A stretch of DNA of 64,000 nucleotides, from positions 62,001-126,000 of the forward strand of contig NZ_FNSV01000005.1 in NCBI RefSeq assembly GCF_900105905.1. The letters are read 5' to 3'. The translations under genes were made by a program, and so were the position numbers. Positions 52,729 through 61,505 of this stretch are shown here, piece after piece. How positions within the stretch are numbered: the stretch's first letter is position 1; the number at the start of each line of letters is the position of its first letter. The stretch comes from Rhodococcus koreensis (lineage in GTDB: Bacteria > Actinomycetota > Actinomycetes > Mycobacteriales > Mycobacteriaceae). Below the pieces are notes generated by a model. It did no database searches. It saw nothing but the letters and a program-made list of their open reading frames with translations, and was not told where the DNA came from.

Positions 52729-52781
52729 CGAGCCCCGGGACGAAGGAGGCGGGTCCACACCCAACCTTCACCCGGGGCTCG
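52729..52781. terminator. bidirectional stem-loop between convergent genes
   Basis: CGAGCCCCGGG (52729-52739) pairs perfectly with CCCGGGGCTCG (52771-52781) around 31 bases, midway between the SDR stop and the stop of the convergent hydratase. A shared terminator is likely, though without T-tracts. Confidence 0.6.
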
Positions 52782-52799
52782 CGCCGTTGCGGAACGCGG

Positions 52800-53600
52800 T
52801 CATGCGCCGTAGTTGCGCTCCTTCAGCTCCTTGCCGTATTCGTCGAAGTTCTGGGTGATGTTCTGCGCGGACTGCACACGGCCCGCCATGCCTTCGGCGA
52901 ACAGTGCCCCAGTTCCGACCATCATTTGGGCGTGCAGCACATAGTTGTTCAACCACTTCTTCGCGGACCGCAGGCTGAACTGGTTGTAGGACAGCAACTT
53001 CTGCACCATGGTGTCGACTTCGGCCTCCACCTGGTCGGCTGGCACGGCTCGGTCGATGAGACCCATCTCCACGCCTTCCTTGGCGGTGCACACCCGGTCC
53101 AGTAGGAGGAACTCGCGAGCGCGCCCCAGTCCGATTCGCAGTGGCCAGACCACCGATCCGCCGTCGCCAGGGGGGCTACCCCACTTCGCCATGTGCGGGT
53201 CGCTGAAGGTCGCATCATCCGCAGCCACGACGAAGTCGCAGCCGAGGGCGATCGCTGCGCCCAGGCTGTGCGCGCCTGGGGCGTAGACCTTTGCGATCGT
53301 CACCTTCTCGCATGCAATGAGGTCACGGTTGAGGTCGTCGGTTTCCTTGAGGGTGAGGAGACTCCGCTCGATGTTTCCTGCGTGGCTGTGCAGCCACTCC
53401 TGGTCGTACATCTTCGGGTTGAGGAACGTCCGGTCCTTGCCGGTGACGACCACGACGTTGGCGTCCGACTCGTGGGCGATTCGGAAGACTTTGCCCAAGG
53501 CCGCGTGTGTGGGACCGTCGAGGCCCCCGATCTCAATGGTGAAGATGCCGTTCTCGTTCGTAATTTCGAGTTGGCCCAAGTCACCGTATACCTGCGTCAT
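52800..53600 (-). CDS. enoyl-CoA hydratase/isomerase-family protein
   Basis: 266 residues from ATG 53600. Crotonase fold: NVVVVTGKDRTFLNPKMYDQ, YAPGAHSLGAAIALGCDFVV (oxyanion-hole glycine) and the catalytic region DPHMAKWGSPPGDGGSVVWP. Residues at the classical glutamate positions are not standard, so a decarboxylase, isomerase or ring-opening hydrolase activity is possible. It lies five bases after the thiolase stop, so it is in the same transcript and is the last gene of the catabolic cluster. Confidence 0.82.
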   Translation of the reverse strand: MTQVYGDLGQLEITNENGIFTIEIGGLDGPTHAALGKVFRIAHESDANVVVVTGKDRTFLNPKMYDQEWLHSHAGNIERSLLTLKETDDLNRDLIACEKVTIAKVYAPGAHSLGAAIALGCDFVVAADDATFSDPHMAKWGSPPGDGGSVVWPLRIGLGRAREFLLLDRVCTAKEGVEMGLIDRAVPADQVEAEVDTMVQKLLSYNQFSLRSAKKWLNNYVLHAQMMVGTGALFAEGMAGRVQSAQNITQNFDEYGKELKERNYGA

Positions 53601-53605
53601 TTCTT

Positions 53606-54781
53606 TCAGATCCTCTCGATAATCGTCGCGTTTGCCATGCCGCCGCCCTCGCACATGGTTTGGAGGCCATAACGGCCACCGGTCGCCTCGAGGTGGTTCA
53701 GGAGAGTCGCCATGAGGCGGGTGCCGGAACCGCCCAGGGGGTGGCCGAGTGCGATCGCGCCACCTCTCGGGTTCAACTTGGCAGGATCGGCGTGGAGGTC
53801 GGCGGCCCAGGCGAGGGGCACGGGCGCGAAGGCCTCGTTGACCTCATAGGCATCGATGTCGTCGATTGACAGGCCCGTGCGGGCCAGCACCTTCTCGGTC
53901 GCCGGAATCGGTCCGGTCAGCATTATCTCCGGATCAGAGCCGACGACGGCAAAGGAGTGCAGGCGAGCCCGGGGAGTCAGGCCCAGTGCGCTGGCCTTCT
54001 CCTCACTCATGATCAAAGCTGCCGATGCGCCGTCGGTGAGCGGCGAGGAGTTGCCGGGTGTGATCACCCAGTCGATCTCCGGGTAGCGCTCGCCCATGGC
54101 CGGATCCTCGAAGGCCGGCCGGAGTCCAGCGAGGCCCTCAGCGGTCGTGTTCGCGCGCACGGTCTCGTCAACCGTGTGCTGGCCACCGTTCGGGAGCGCG
54201 ACCGGGACGATCTCGTTGTCGAATCCGCCGGAGGCCGCCTGCTCGGTGGAAAGGCGGTGCGAACGGGCAGCGAACTCATCGAGCTTCTCGCGGTCGAACT
54301 TCCATCGCGATGCAATCAACTCGGCGCCGATGCCCTGGTTCGGCAGGCTCGGGAACCGCTTCGCGAGCGGGCCGAACGGTTCACCGCCAGCCGACGTTGC
54401 GCCCATCGGCACCCTGCTCATCGACTCCACACCGCAGGCGATGGCGACGTCGTATGCACCCGCGATGACGCCCTGTGCCGCGAAGTGCACGGCTTGCTGG
54501 CTGGAGCCGCACTGGCGGTCCAGCGACGTGCCGGGCACGGATTCGGGGAAGCCGGCGACGAGGAGGCCGGTGCGGGCAATGTTGAGGGCCTGGTCACGGG
54601 TTTGACTGACGCAGCCCGCGATCACGTCGTCGACCAGCGCGGGATCGATTCCGGTGCGGGCGACGAGGGCGGTGAGAACGGTGGAGAGCAAGTCGACCGG
54701 GTGAACTTCTGATAGCCCACCTCCCGGCTTCCCTTTGCCCGAGGCGGTGCGGACGATGTCGACGATGACGGCTCTGGTCAT
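53606..54781 (-). CDS. thiolase (acetyl-CoA C-acyltransferase, FadA type)
   Basis: 391 residues, normal length. Active-site cysteine in TSLDRQCGSSQQAVHFAAQG (about residue 90), the AIALGHPLGGSGTR histidine motif near 345 and the second catalytic cysteine in GLQTMCEGGGMANA near 378. It splits 3-oxoacyl-CoA with CoA, completing a round of beta-oxidation. The gene sits between two enoyl-CoA-hydratase genes on the same strand. Confidence 0.93.
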   Translation of the reverse strand: MTRAVIVDIVRTASGKGKPGGGLSEVHPVDLLSTVLTALVARTGIDPALVDDVIAGCVSQTRDQALNIARTGLLVAGFPESVPGTSLDRQCGSSQQAVHFAAQGVIAGAYDVAIACGVESMSRVPMGATSAGGEPFGPLAKRFPSLPNQGIGAELIASRWKFDREKLDEFAARSHRLSTEQAASGGFDNEIVPVALPNGGQHTVDETVRANTTAEGLAGLRPAFEDPAMGERYPEIDWVITPGNSSPLTDGASAALIMSEEKASALGLTPRARLHSFAVVGSDPEIMLTGPIPATEKVLARTGLSIDDIDAYEVNEAFAPVPLAWAADLHADPAKLNPRGGAIALGHPLGGSGTRLMATLLNHLEATGGRYGLQTMCEGGGMANATIIERI

Positions 54782-54877
54782 GCCGGACTCCCTAATTCGG
54801 TGGGTTATCTAAATCAGTCTTCGGTCCTGCGGCCGAACGCGGCGGGTGCTGAAACCGAAGGTTTACGTGGCGGTTGA

Positions 54878-55663
54878 TCAGGAATTCTCCGTTCCCGCGG
54901 CGCCGACACTACGCCCGGTGAACGCCTCCACTGCTTCGCGGAAGTCCGACGAGGCGAGCCGGACCGCCTGCTCCTTCGCCTCCCGCTGGAGTGCGCTGTC
55001 GAGGCCGGTGAGGGCGTACTCGTTGAGCAAGGCCTTCGTCCGGGTGATGGCGGTCCGGTGGCCGGCAGCGAGGTCGACCGACCACTCGGCGACGGTCGCC
55101 TCGAGCTCGGCCTGCTCGCAGACCGCGGAAATAAGCCCCGCCGCCAGCGCGTCGTCAGCGGTCACGCGCTCGCGCCGCAGCAGAATCCGCATAGCTCTCA
55201 TGCGCCCAACGGAGGCAGCCAGGGTCGCCGTGACGCCCCCGTCCGGGATCAGTCCCAATCCAGCGAAAGGGAGGACGAAGTGCGACCGCACGGTCGCGAC
55301 CACGAGATCGCTGGCAAGGGCCAATGATGCCCCCACACCGACGGCGGGGCCGTCGATGGCAGCGATCACCGGCTGTGGGGCGCGCACCAGCCCTGATACC
55401 GCGCGTGCCGCGGTCCTCAGCATCGTGTCGGCGGCACCGACGATTTCGTCCATGCCCGCACCCAGGTCTCCGCCGGCGCAGAAGCTGTCTCCCGTGCCAC
55501 CGAGAACGATGCATCCAACCGAAGTGTCTGACGCTGCTTGCTCGATTCGGTCGCTCAGGAGTTTCATCGTCGCGAGGTCGATCGCATTGCGTCGGGCCGG
55601 CCGGTTCAGCGTCACGCGGGCAATCCCGTCGTCGACGGAATAGAGAACGGCGTCCTCCGTCAT
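54878..55663 (-). CDS. enoyl-CoA hydratase
   Basis: 261 residues from ATG 55663. RVTLNRPARRNAIDLATMK, DSFCAGGDLGAGMDEIVGA and PQPVIAAIDGPAVGVGASLA are standard crotonase landmarks, followed by HFVLPFAGLGLIPDGGVTAT. It should hydrate a 2-enoyl-CoA in the pathway. The ATG overlaps the stop of a small SDR remnant (ATGA), so it was once coupled to a full dehydrogenase gene. 96 bases separate it from the thiolase downstream. Confidence 0.9.
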   Translation of the reverse strand: MTEDAVLYSVDDGIARVTLNRPARRNAIDLATMKLLSDRIEQAASDTSVGCIVLGGTGDSFCAGGDLGAGMDEIVGAADTMLRTAARAVSGLVRAPQPVIAAIDGPAVGVGASLALASDLVVATVRSHFVLPFAGLGLIPDGGVTATLAASVGRMRAMRILLRRERVTADDALAAGLISAVCEQAELEATVAEWSVDLAAGHRTAITRTKALLNEYALTGLDSALQREAKEQAVRLASSDFREAVEAFTGRSVGAAGTENS

Positions 55664-55791
55664 CGCGGCGCCATCTGGATCGCACCGTCGAGACGGATCG
55701 TGTCCCCCTCGAGAATCGGGCTGCCGATGATGGCGGCCATGAGGCCGCGGGCTCCCTCGGACACGAGTGGTGGCTTGCCCTGAACCTGCAT
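55660..55791 (-). pseudogene. C-terminal remnant of an SDR (3-hydroxyacyl-CoA dehydrogenase type)
   Basis: About 43 residues (MQVQGKPPLVSEGARGLM ... GDTIRLDGAIQMAPR) match the last part of short-chain 3-hydroxyacyl-CoA dehydrogenases. Everything N-terminal, including the cofactor and catalytic regions, is missing between here and the reductase at 55902. The stop still overlaps the hydratase start. A deletion removed the dehydrogenase step; another gene must supply it. Confidence 0.6.
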
Positions 55792-55901
55792 CCGTTGTGC
55801 CTCCGTTGTGTTCGAAGTCGGGGATTGCGCGCTGACTAAGGGGGTTCGGTCGACCCCGAGTCGACGTGGATCCGGCTCGGAGTGCATCGCAATGGTGTGG
55901 A

Positions 55902-56948
55902 TTAGTCGAAGGTGACCTTGAGGTCGTCAGTCGTGGGCAGCGCCTGGCATCCGAGGACGTAGCCATCGGATTGGTCGTCGGGATCGAGCCCTTCGGTCGC
56001 GGCCATGGTTACTTCGCCCTTGTCGACATGAACGGTGCAGGACCCGCACCAGCCCTCCCGGCAGGCATGGGGCGCCTCGATTCCGTGCTCGAGCAGCACC
56101 TCGACGAGATTCTTCTTGCGTGGCCAGGCGAGCCGGTGCGTCTTGCCGTCGAGTTCAACCTCGACGTTCGCAGCATCCTCGTCTCCGGGAGTATCGGTCC
56201 CGGAGACAGGTGGTTCCGGCTCGAAGGGGTCATTGGTGAGGGAGCGGTACTCCTCGCGGTGAAGATGACGGTTCGGGATGACCGCCGCGGCAACGACATC
56301 CATGAACGGTGCCGGACCGCACGTCCAGACGTCACCCTCGTGAAGCTCGTCGGCCCATTGCGAGATCGCCTCTGCGCTCGGCAATCCTCTTTCTTCCTCG
56401 AACCAATGGAATACAGAGAACCGATCTGGATGTTCCCGTGCCATGCGTTCGAGTTCGGCCGCGAAGATCGTCGACTCGCGGTCACGATTGGCATAGAACA
56501 GGGCGACTCGACCATCCCCCGACTCCATCATCCACCGCAAAATCGACATGACGGGGGTGATGCCGCTGCCCGCTGCAGCAAGCAGAACATCGGCGCCGGG
56601 GTCGGGCACGGTGAAACTGCCACTGGGTGGCAGCACTTGAAGCCAGACACCCTGCTCCGCGTTTCGGGTAAGCCATTCGGAGGCGTATCCGCCTTCGATT
56701 CGCTTGACCGTGATCGTCGTACCGCGTCCGGGCGGGCTCGAAAGGGAATAGCAGCGGGCCACGTGTGGAACCCGCTCGGAGGGCACGGCCACCGTGATGA
56801 ACTGTCCCGCACGATGGTCGAACGCAGCGTGCAGATCGGAGGGAACCTCGAAGGTGATGGACACCGCGTCGGCAGTCTCACGACACACCGCGGCGACCTC
56901 GAGCTTGCTTCCCAAGAGGACCAGATCGTGAGTCGTGCTGTCAGACAT
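55902..56948 (-). CDS. oxygenase reductase with C-terminal 2Fe-2S ferredoxin (KshB-like)
   Basis: 348 residues from ATG 56948 (AAGGCAGG six bases before; GTG at 56981 overlaps the upstream stop and is the alternative). FAD domain CYSLSSPPGRGTTITVKRIE (RxYS-type), NAD domain LLAAAGSGITPVMSILRWMM and C-terminal plant-type ferredoxin with ACREGWCGSCTVHVDKGEV and a fourth cysteine in YVLGCQALP. The domain order FAD-NAD-2Fe-2S is that of KshB and class-IA-type reductases. It would pass electrons from NADH to the Rieske oxygenase at 59390. Confidence 0.88.
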   Translation of the reverse strand: MSDSTTHDLVLLGSKLEVAAVCRETADAVSITFEVPSDLHAAFDHRAGQFITVAVPSERVPHVARCYSLSSPPGRGTTITVKRIEGGYASEWLTRNAEQGVWLQVLPPSGSFTVPDPGADVLLAAAGSGITPVMSILRWMMESGDGRVALFYANRDRESTIFAAELERMAREHPDRFSVFHWFEEERGLPSAEAISQWADELHEGDVWTCGPAPFMDVVAAAVIPNRHLHREEYRSLTNDPFEPEPPVSGTDTPGDEDAANVEVELDGKTHRLAWPRKKNLVEVLLEHGIEAPHACREGWCGSCTVHVDKGEVTMAATEGLDPDDQSDGYVLGCQALPTTDDLKVTFD

Positions 56949-56977
56949 GGGCATCCTGCCTTGCGTAATTTGAGTGG

Positions 56978-57193
56978 TCACCCGATCTGGGGGAGATCGA
57001 CTCCGGCCTCACGGAATGTTTCGACGAGCGCTACCCGCAGTCGCATGCTGAGCGAGGATTCCTGGGAACGCAGGTAGGCATCCAGGACCGCCCGCTCACG
57101 TCGCGTCAGTGGGAACGACAGATAGACGTTGGACCAGACCAAGGATTCACCGTCGGTCTCCGGGTCGGGGTCGATGTGCGGATCGCCGGTCAC
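56978..57193 (-). CDS. small unknown protein coupled to acyl-CoA dehydrogenase
   Basis: 71 residues. The GTG start overlaps the stop of the acyl-CoA dehydrogenase (GTGA) and its own stop abuts the reductase, so it is read only as part of this operon. The sequence is acidic at first (TGDPHIDPDPETDGE), then helical (LTRRERAVLDAYLRSQESSL, SMRLRVALVETFREAG). No family recognised. The tight coupling on both sides is the main evidence that it is a gene. It could be a small regulator or an accessory subunit. Confidence 0.55.
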   Translation of the reverse strand: MTGDPHIDPDPETDGESLVWSNVYLSFPLTRRERAVLDAYLRSQESSLSMRLRVALVETFREAGVDLPQIG

Positions 57194-58338
57194 GACTTCG
57201 AGCCGGCCCTTGGCAGTCCGAGGCGGCGTTCGGCCAGCACTCCGCGAAGCACCTCGCTGGTGCCGCCGTATATGGTCGTGACGAACGAATGTCGATAGAC
57301 GTGCTCGATCTCCCGGTCCAGATCCCGCGCACGGGCTGCACCACGAGCGCCGAGCGAATCCAGAAGTTGGGAAGAGTGCTTCAACAGCGTCTCTGTCCCA
57401 TACAGCTTGGCCATGGTGCCTTCGAGGTTGGCCGGGCGGCCTTCTGCACGCAGCCCCGTCGTTCGGATCCCTAGAAGACGGGAGACTTCCGTGGCGGTTG
57501 CCGCCCGGCCGAGCCGGCGAAGCATGTGAGGGGTGATCTCTTCCGGGTTCTCGCCTGCCCAGTCGACGACGAGGTCGAGGAGGCGCTGCACCTCGGCGGC
57601 GAACTCGCCGCCACGCTCGAAGTCCAGCGCCACAATCATGGTTTGCCAACCACCGTCGACTTCACCGACCAATGCGTCGTCGCCCACGACGACGTTGTCG
57701 AAGACCGACATGTTGGACTTCTCGCCCCCGAGGGTGTGGACCGGCGAGAACGAGATACCTGGGGTCGACGTCGGGACGAGGAACAGGCTCAGCCCGCGGT
57801 GGCGCGGCACATCCGGGTTAGTCCGGGCAAGAACGAAGACATAGGTCGCAACCTCGGCAGAGGTGGTAAAGGCCTTCTCGCCGTTGATGACCCACTTGCC
57901 ATCCTCGCGCCTGGTGGCACGCGTGCGCACCGCGGCGACGTCGGATCCTACGCCCGGCTCCGTGTAGCCCAATGCGATGATCGTCTCTCCGGCCAGCACG
58001 CCCGGGAGCACGCGGTCGCGTAGCTCTCGGGAACCCATCCGCCGAATCGTCTCGGCCACGAGCATCGTCGTCGAGTACGCCGCCAGCGGGGCACCAGCCC
58101 GCGCAGCCTCCTCTGTGACGACATCCATTTCGTGGGGGCTGAAGTCCTGCCCACCTTCGTCTACGGGCCACGCTGCGCCGAGGATGCCAGCGGCTGCCAG
58201 GCCTCGATGGAAGGCCTGGCTGTGGAGGGTGCCTGATTCGGCGACCTTACGCCGCTCCTCGTCCGTGAAGTGCTCACGGATGATGGCGCGGACCTGTGCC
58301 CGGACCTCCTCGGTCCGCGGGCTGGGGGTGAAGTCCAT
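57190..58338 (-). CDS. acyl-CoA dehydrogenase, larger subunit
   Basis: 382 residues. The central flavin region IIALGYTEPGVGSDVAAVRT (about 128-147) is followed by KWVINGEKAFTTSAEVATYV. The C-terminal SFVTTIYGGTSEVLRGVLAE contains the usual YGGTSE flavin contact. It lies four bases from another, shorter acyl-CoA dehydrogenase, the arrangement of heteromeric alpha2beta2 enzymes of steroid and other cyclic-substrate degradation (FadE28-FadE29 type). Together they would desaturate a bulky acyl-CoA. Confidence 0.9.
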   Translation of the reverse strand: MDFTPSPRTEEVRAQVRAIIREHFTDEERRKVAESGTLHSQAFHRGLAAAGILGAAWPVDEGGQDFSPHEMDVVTEEAARAGAPLAAYSTTMLVAETIRRMGSRELRDRVLPGVLAGETIIALGYTEPGVGSDVAAVRTRATRREDGKWVINGEKAFTTSAEVATYVFVLARTNPDVPRHRGLSLFLVPTSTPGISFSPVHTLGGEKSNMSVFDNVVVGDDALVGEVDGGWQTMIVALDFERGGEFAAEVQRLLDLVVDWAGENPEEITPHMLRRLGRAATATEVSRLLGIRTTGLRAEGRPANLEGTMAKLYGTETLLKHSSQLLDSLGARGAARARDLDREIEHVYRHSFVTTIYGGTSEVLRGVLAERRLGLPRAGSKS

Positions 58339-58341
58339 GGG

Positions 58342-59352
58342 CTACTGACCTCCCGCTGTCTCAAGAAACTGCCGGCCGATGCGTTCCCAGAGGGTGTCCG
58401 GGTCGCCGCCCGCCAGGGTCCACCCCTTGGCGCGTCGGACATAACGGTGGATCGCGTATTCCAGGGCGACGCCGTACCCACCGTGGTAGTGCAGGCTCAC
58501 CGATGCAGCCGTCTGGGCCGCTTCACCTGCCTGCGCATATGCCATGGCGGCGCGCGCCTGCCATGTCGGGCTGCCCTGATCGGCTTCCCATGCAGCCTCC
58601 ATAAGAAGCAGTTCCGCGCCCTCGACGTCCGTTGCCGCATCGGCCAGACCGTGCTGCACCGCCTGGAACGTTCCGATCGGCACGCCGAACTGGTGTCGAA
58701 CCTTCGCGTAGTCGACCCCGATGCGGATGGCTTGGTCACCGAGACCGACCAGTCCGGCAGCGGTGGCGACGCGCCACCACCCCCGAACATCTTCGAAGAT
58801 CTGTCGCGCGACCTCACCCGTCGCGAGGACCGTCCGCGAGCCGGCATCGACGGCGCGGTCGGCCATCGCCAGGAATCCGAGGTCGCCGGTCTCTCCTCGC
58901 CGTGGTTCTGACTGGAGGGCGACGAAGTCGTCACCGTCGAGCGCGAGTACGACGTCTGCGATCCCGCCGGCAACCACGTGACGGGCGATCCCATCGCGAA
59001 CCGGCTCGAGCGCGACGGTGGCGATGACGCGGCCGGCAGTCACATCGGCCGCGAGGTCGCTGGCTTGGGGCGCTGCTGCGAGAGCCCGCAAGGCAACTGC
59101 CCCTTCGATGATCGGGACGGGGGCGAGGTGTCGACCTGCCTCTCGTGCCAGGAGCGCCAGGCAGACGATGCTCCCGTCCTCGGCCTGGTTGGCGATGCCG
59201 AGTGAGTCCAGTGAGACAAGCAGCTGCCAGAGTTTCTTGTCGAACGCCTCCTCGGCGCCGCTCGTCGAACCGCGGCGCTCGGCTTCCTTCTCGAAGAGCG
59301 TGGCAAAGGCGCTTCGAACGGCTTCCTCGTCCTCCGTCAGGCGCAGGTCCAT
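58342..59352 (-). CDS. acyl-CoA dehydrogenase, smaller subunit
   Basis: 336 residues, shorter than stand-alone enzymes (about 380-400). MDLRLTEDEEAVRSAFATLF starts the helical domain. The C-terminal helical domain shows VDYAKVRHQFGVPIGTFQAV and LHYHGGYGVALEYAIHRYVR. The middle flavin-binding signature is degenerate, as in the non-catalytic halves of heteromeric acyl-CoA dehydrogenases. It pairs with the gene immediately downstream. GAAGGAG lies upstream of the ATG. Confidence 0.88.
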   Translation of the reverse strand: MDLRLTEDEEAVRSAFATLFEKEAERRGSTSGAEEAFDKKLWQLLVSLDSLGIANQAEDGSIVCLALLAREAGRHLAPVPIIEGAVALRALAAAPQASDLAADVTAGRVIATVALEPVRDGIARHVVAGGIADVVLALDGDDFVALQSEPRRGETGDLGFLAMADRAVDAGSRTVLATGEVARQIFEDVRGWWRVATAAGLVGLGDQAIRIGVDYAKVRHQFGVPIGTFQAVQHGLADAATDVEGAELLLMEAAWEADQGSPTWQARAAMAYAQAGEAAQTAASVSLHYHGGYGVALEYAIHRYVRRAKGWTLAGGDPDTLWERIGRQFLETAGGQ

Positions 59353-59389
59353 CGAAATGCTCCTTCTCGCTGGGGCAACGTCGCCTGCA

Positions 59390-60391
59390 TCAGTTATCGC
59401 CTTCCGGATAGAACTGGCTTGCCCACCGACGGAAGTCGAGCACTGCGCTCTCCCCCGTTGCGAGCCGCGGCTTCGGACGGTAGAGCTTGGTCTCCCAGAT
59501 CGGGATGTCCTCTACGATCTGACTGCTGAACTCCTTCATGAAAGACTGTCCGTAGCGCGAGGGACCGGACTCGTCGCCCGGCACGAAGAAGACGTGGCGG
59601 GCAAAGAGCGTCTCGTCGTCGATCGGCGTTACGGCGAAGAGGGTTCGAGCTCCACCCGCTCCGACGAGCCGCACCAGGCTGATGCCCAGGCCCCACAGCA
59701 CGGACTCGACCGCGCCCTCGACGCTTCCTCGTCCGGTCTCCATCGTGACTGCCGCCGTGGCCCGGAACATCGGACCGTCCTCCACGAGCTCGACGGCACC
59801 GAAGCCCGGCACACCGTGCACGAATTGGAAGTGCGAGACATCGACCGCGTTCTCGAGGATCTCCTGCACGTGGGTGCGGATCGTCCAACTCTGCTCGGAC
59901 ACGACACAGATGAACTCGGGATCGTCGGCCTCGGGCAGCTGCGGCGGGAACCAGTCGGGTTCACGACCTTCGGCGTCGTACCAGACGAAGATCTGGCCGT
60001 TGCGCTCGGCCGAGGTCCACACCTTCTGGCGGGCACCGCGCTGCGGCTTGTCCCGGTAGGGAACCTCCACGTTGCGACCGTCGCAGTCGTACTTCCAGTG
60101 GTGGAACGGGCAAACCAGCCGGTCGTCCTCCACGAAACCGCCCTGACCGATATTTGCGCCCATGTGCGCGCAGTACGCGTCGAAGACCCGGGCCTCACCA
60201 CCGTTCGCGGGACGCCAGCAGACGAGTTCCTGTCCGAACCAACGCATCCTGTGCAACGCACCGGGAGCAATGTCGTTCGACGCCGCTACGCGGTACCAGC
60301 TGGAGGGAAACGCCGGGAGCTTGATCCGCTCGGCGGTGGCAAGGCCCGTGGCGGGGTACGGCGACGGGGTGAAGGTCTCCTGCGATGTCAT
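59390..60391 (-). CDS. Rieske oxygenase, terminal component (KshA-like)
   Basis: 333 residues from ATG 60391, where AGGAG has the best spacing; two further ATGs lie at 60400 and 60409. The Rieske centre is explicit: CAHMGANIGQGG and CPFHHWKYDCDG supply two Cys and two His. The mononuclear iron site is indicated by ENAVDVSHFQFVHG (Asp, His, His). Size and motifs match 3-ketosteroid 9-alpha-hydroxylase KshA and related monooxygenases. With the reductase at 55902 it would hydroxylate a hydrophobic cyclic substrate. It opens a long same-strand series of catabolic genes. Confidence 0.9.
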   Translation of the reverse strand: MTSQETFTPSPYPATGLATAERIKLPAFPSSWYRVAASNDIAPGALHRMRWFGQELVCWRPANGGEARVFDAYCAHMGANIGQGGFVEDDRLVCPFHHWKYDCDGRNVEVPYRDKPQRGARQKVWTSAERNGQIFVWYDAEGREPDWFPPQLPEADDPEFICVVSEQSWTIRTHVQEILENAVDVSHFQFVHGVPGFGAVELVEDGPMFRATAAVTMETGRGSVEGAVESVLWGLGISLVRLVGAGGARTLFAVTPIDDETLFARHVFFVPGDESGPSRYGQSFMKEFSSQIVEDIPIWETKLYRPKPRLATGESAVLDFRRWASQFYPEGDN

Positions 60392-60480
60392 TGTTGTCAT
60401 CTCCTGCATCTGCGGCGGCTCACGTCGTCGCAGACCCCGAAATCCCGGGGCGTGCGCGCGAACACTGCGTCGGCTACGAC

Positions 60481-60555
60481 ATTGCGCAGCCCAGCAACGT
60501 TAACGTTTTTGCCTTAAAATTGTCAACGAGTACAAATTTTGACAAGCTGCGCAAT
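60481..60555. promoter_or_regulatory. AT-rich region with nested palindromes upstream of the Rieske gene
   Basis: Outer arms ATTGCGCAGC (60481-60490) and GCTGCGCAAT (60546-60555) are perfectly complementary. Inside lie AACGTTAACGTT (60496-60507, a 12-base palindrome) and TTGTCA...TGACAA. The block sits between the esterase stop and the Rieske start. It may serve as esterase terminator and as promoter/operator of the Rieske operon. Confidence 0.55.
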
Positions 60556-60557
60556 GG

Positions 60558-61457
60558 TCAGCGCACCGCCCATCGGCGGACAAACTTGCCTACCTCATCG
60601 AGCGCGTGTTCAGTCTCCGGAAAGTCAGCGAACAACTGGTAGGCGTGGCACATCTGATAGGCGATCTGCAGGTCCACCTCGCACCCAGCACGACGCGCAG
60701 CAGACGCGACCCGGATGGCATCGTCCACGATCAATTCGCTGCTTCCCGCCTGCACCAACAGCGGGGGAAATCCCGCAAAGTCGGCAAAGCAGGGAGAGGC
60801 GAGCGGATCCCGCGCATCATGCCCCTGAAGGTAGCCCCGCGCCAGTGACGCATAGGCAGCGGGTTTGCCCATGGGGTCGATGTCGGCATTGCGCCTGAAG
60901 CTCTCGGAGTCGAAGGTGAGGTCCGCCCACGGCGACATCGCGATGACCCCCGCCGGGACGCATCGCCGTTCGTATTGTCCCTCGCGCATCTCGTCGCGCA
61001 ACCGCAGCGCCGCCGAAATGGCAAGCCCACCACCGGCAGAGTCACCCGAGAGGAAGACCGGACCAGCATCCCCGGCGGTCAGTGCGTGAAAGACCCCGAC
61101 CACCTCCTCGAGGGCCCGACCGACGGCATGCTCTGGGCTCAACGAGAAGTCAGGAAGAAAAACACGAGTGCCTGATGCCCGACTGATCCGTGCCGCAAGG
61201 TCCCTGTGGCTTACCGAGGATCCGTTGGCAAATCCACCTCCGTGCAGGTGGATCACCATGGCGCTCGGAGCTCCCGGAGCAGTTACCCATCGTCCCGGGA
61301 TCCCGCCGACGGTGGCGGGCTTCACCAGGATGTCCGGACCCGGTTCGGGCCACATTGCGTCGACCTTTGCCCGGATCTCGCCGATTGACGGCCTCGATCC
61401 GAAGTCGAGTGAATTGTTGAGCTCCTTGACTGCTCGTACGACGTCGTCAGAGGCCAC
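60558..61457 (-). CDS. alpha/beta-hydrolase, hormone-sensitive-lipase type esterase
   Basis: 299 residues. HSL-family landmarks: MVIHLHGGGFANGSSVSHRD (oxyanion HGGG) and FLSGDSAGGGLAISAALRLR (nucleophile Ser in GDSAGG). An Asp in SELIVDDAIRVA and a His in AYQMCHAYQLF complete the triad. It hydrolyses esters or lactones. It follows the Baeyer-Villiger monooxygenase by 48 bases with AAAGGAG before its GTG start, so the pair would convert a ketone to an ester/lactone and then to an alcohol plus acid. Confidence 0.9.
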   Translation of the reverse strand: MASDDVVRAVKELNNSLDFGSRPSIGEIRAKVDAMWPEPGPDILVKPATVGGIPGRWVTAPGAPSAMVIHLHGGGFANGSSVSHRDLAARISRASGTRVFLPDFSLSPEHAVGRALEEVVGVFHALTAGDAGPVFLSGDSAGGGLAISAALRLRDEMREGQYERRCVPAGVIAMSPWADLTFDSESFRRNADIDPMGKPAAYASLARGYLQGHDARDPLASPCFADFAGFPPLLVQAGSSELIVDDAIRVASAARRAGCEVDLQIAYQMCHAYQLFADFPETEHALDEVGKFVRRWAVR

Positions 61458-61505
61458 GGTGCGCTCCTTTACCCAGGGTGCTCATCGGGATCCGCTTCTG
61501 CGAGA

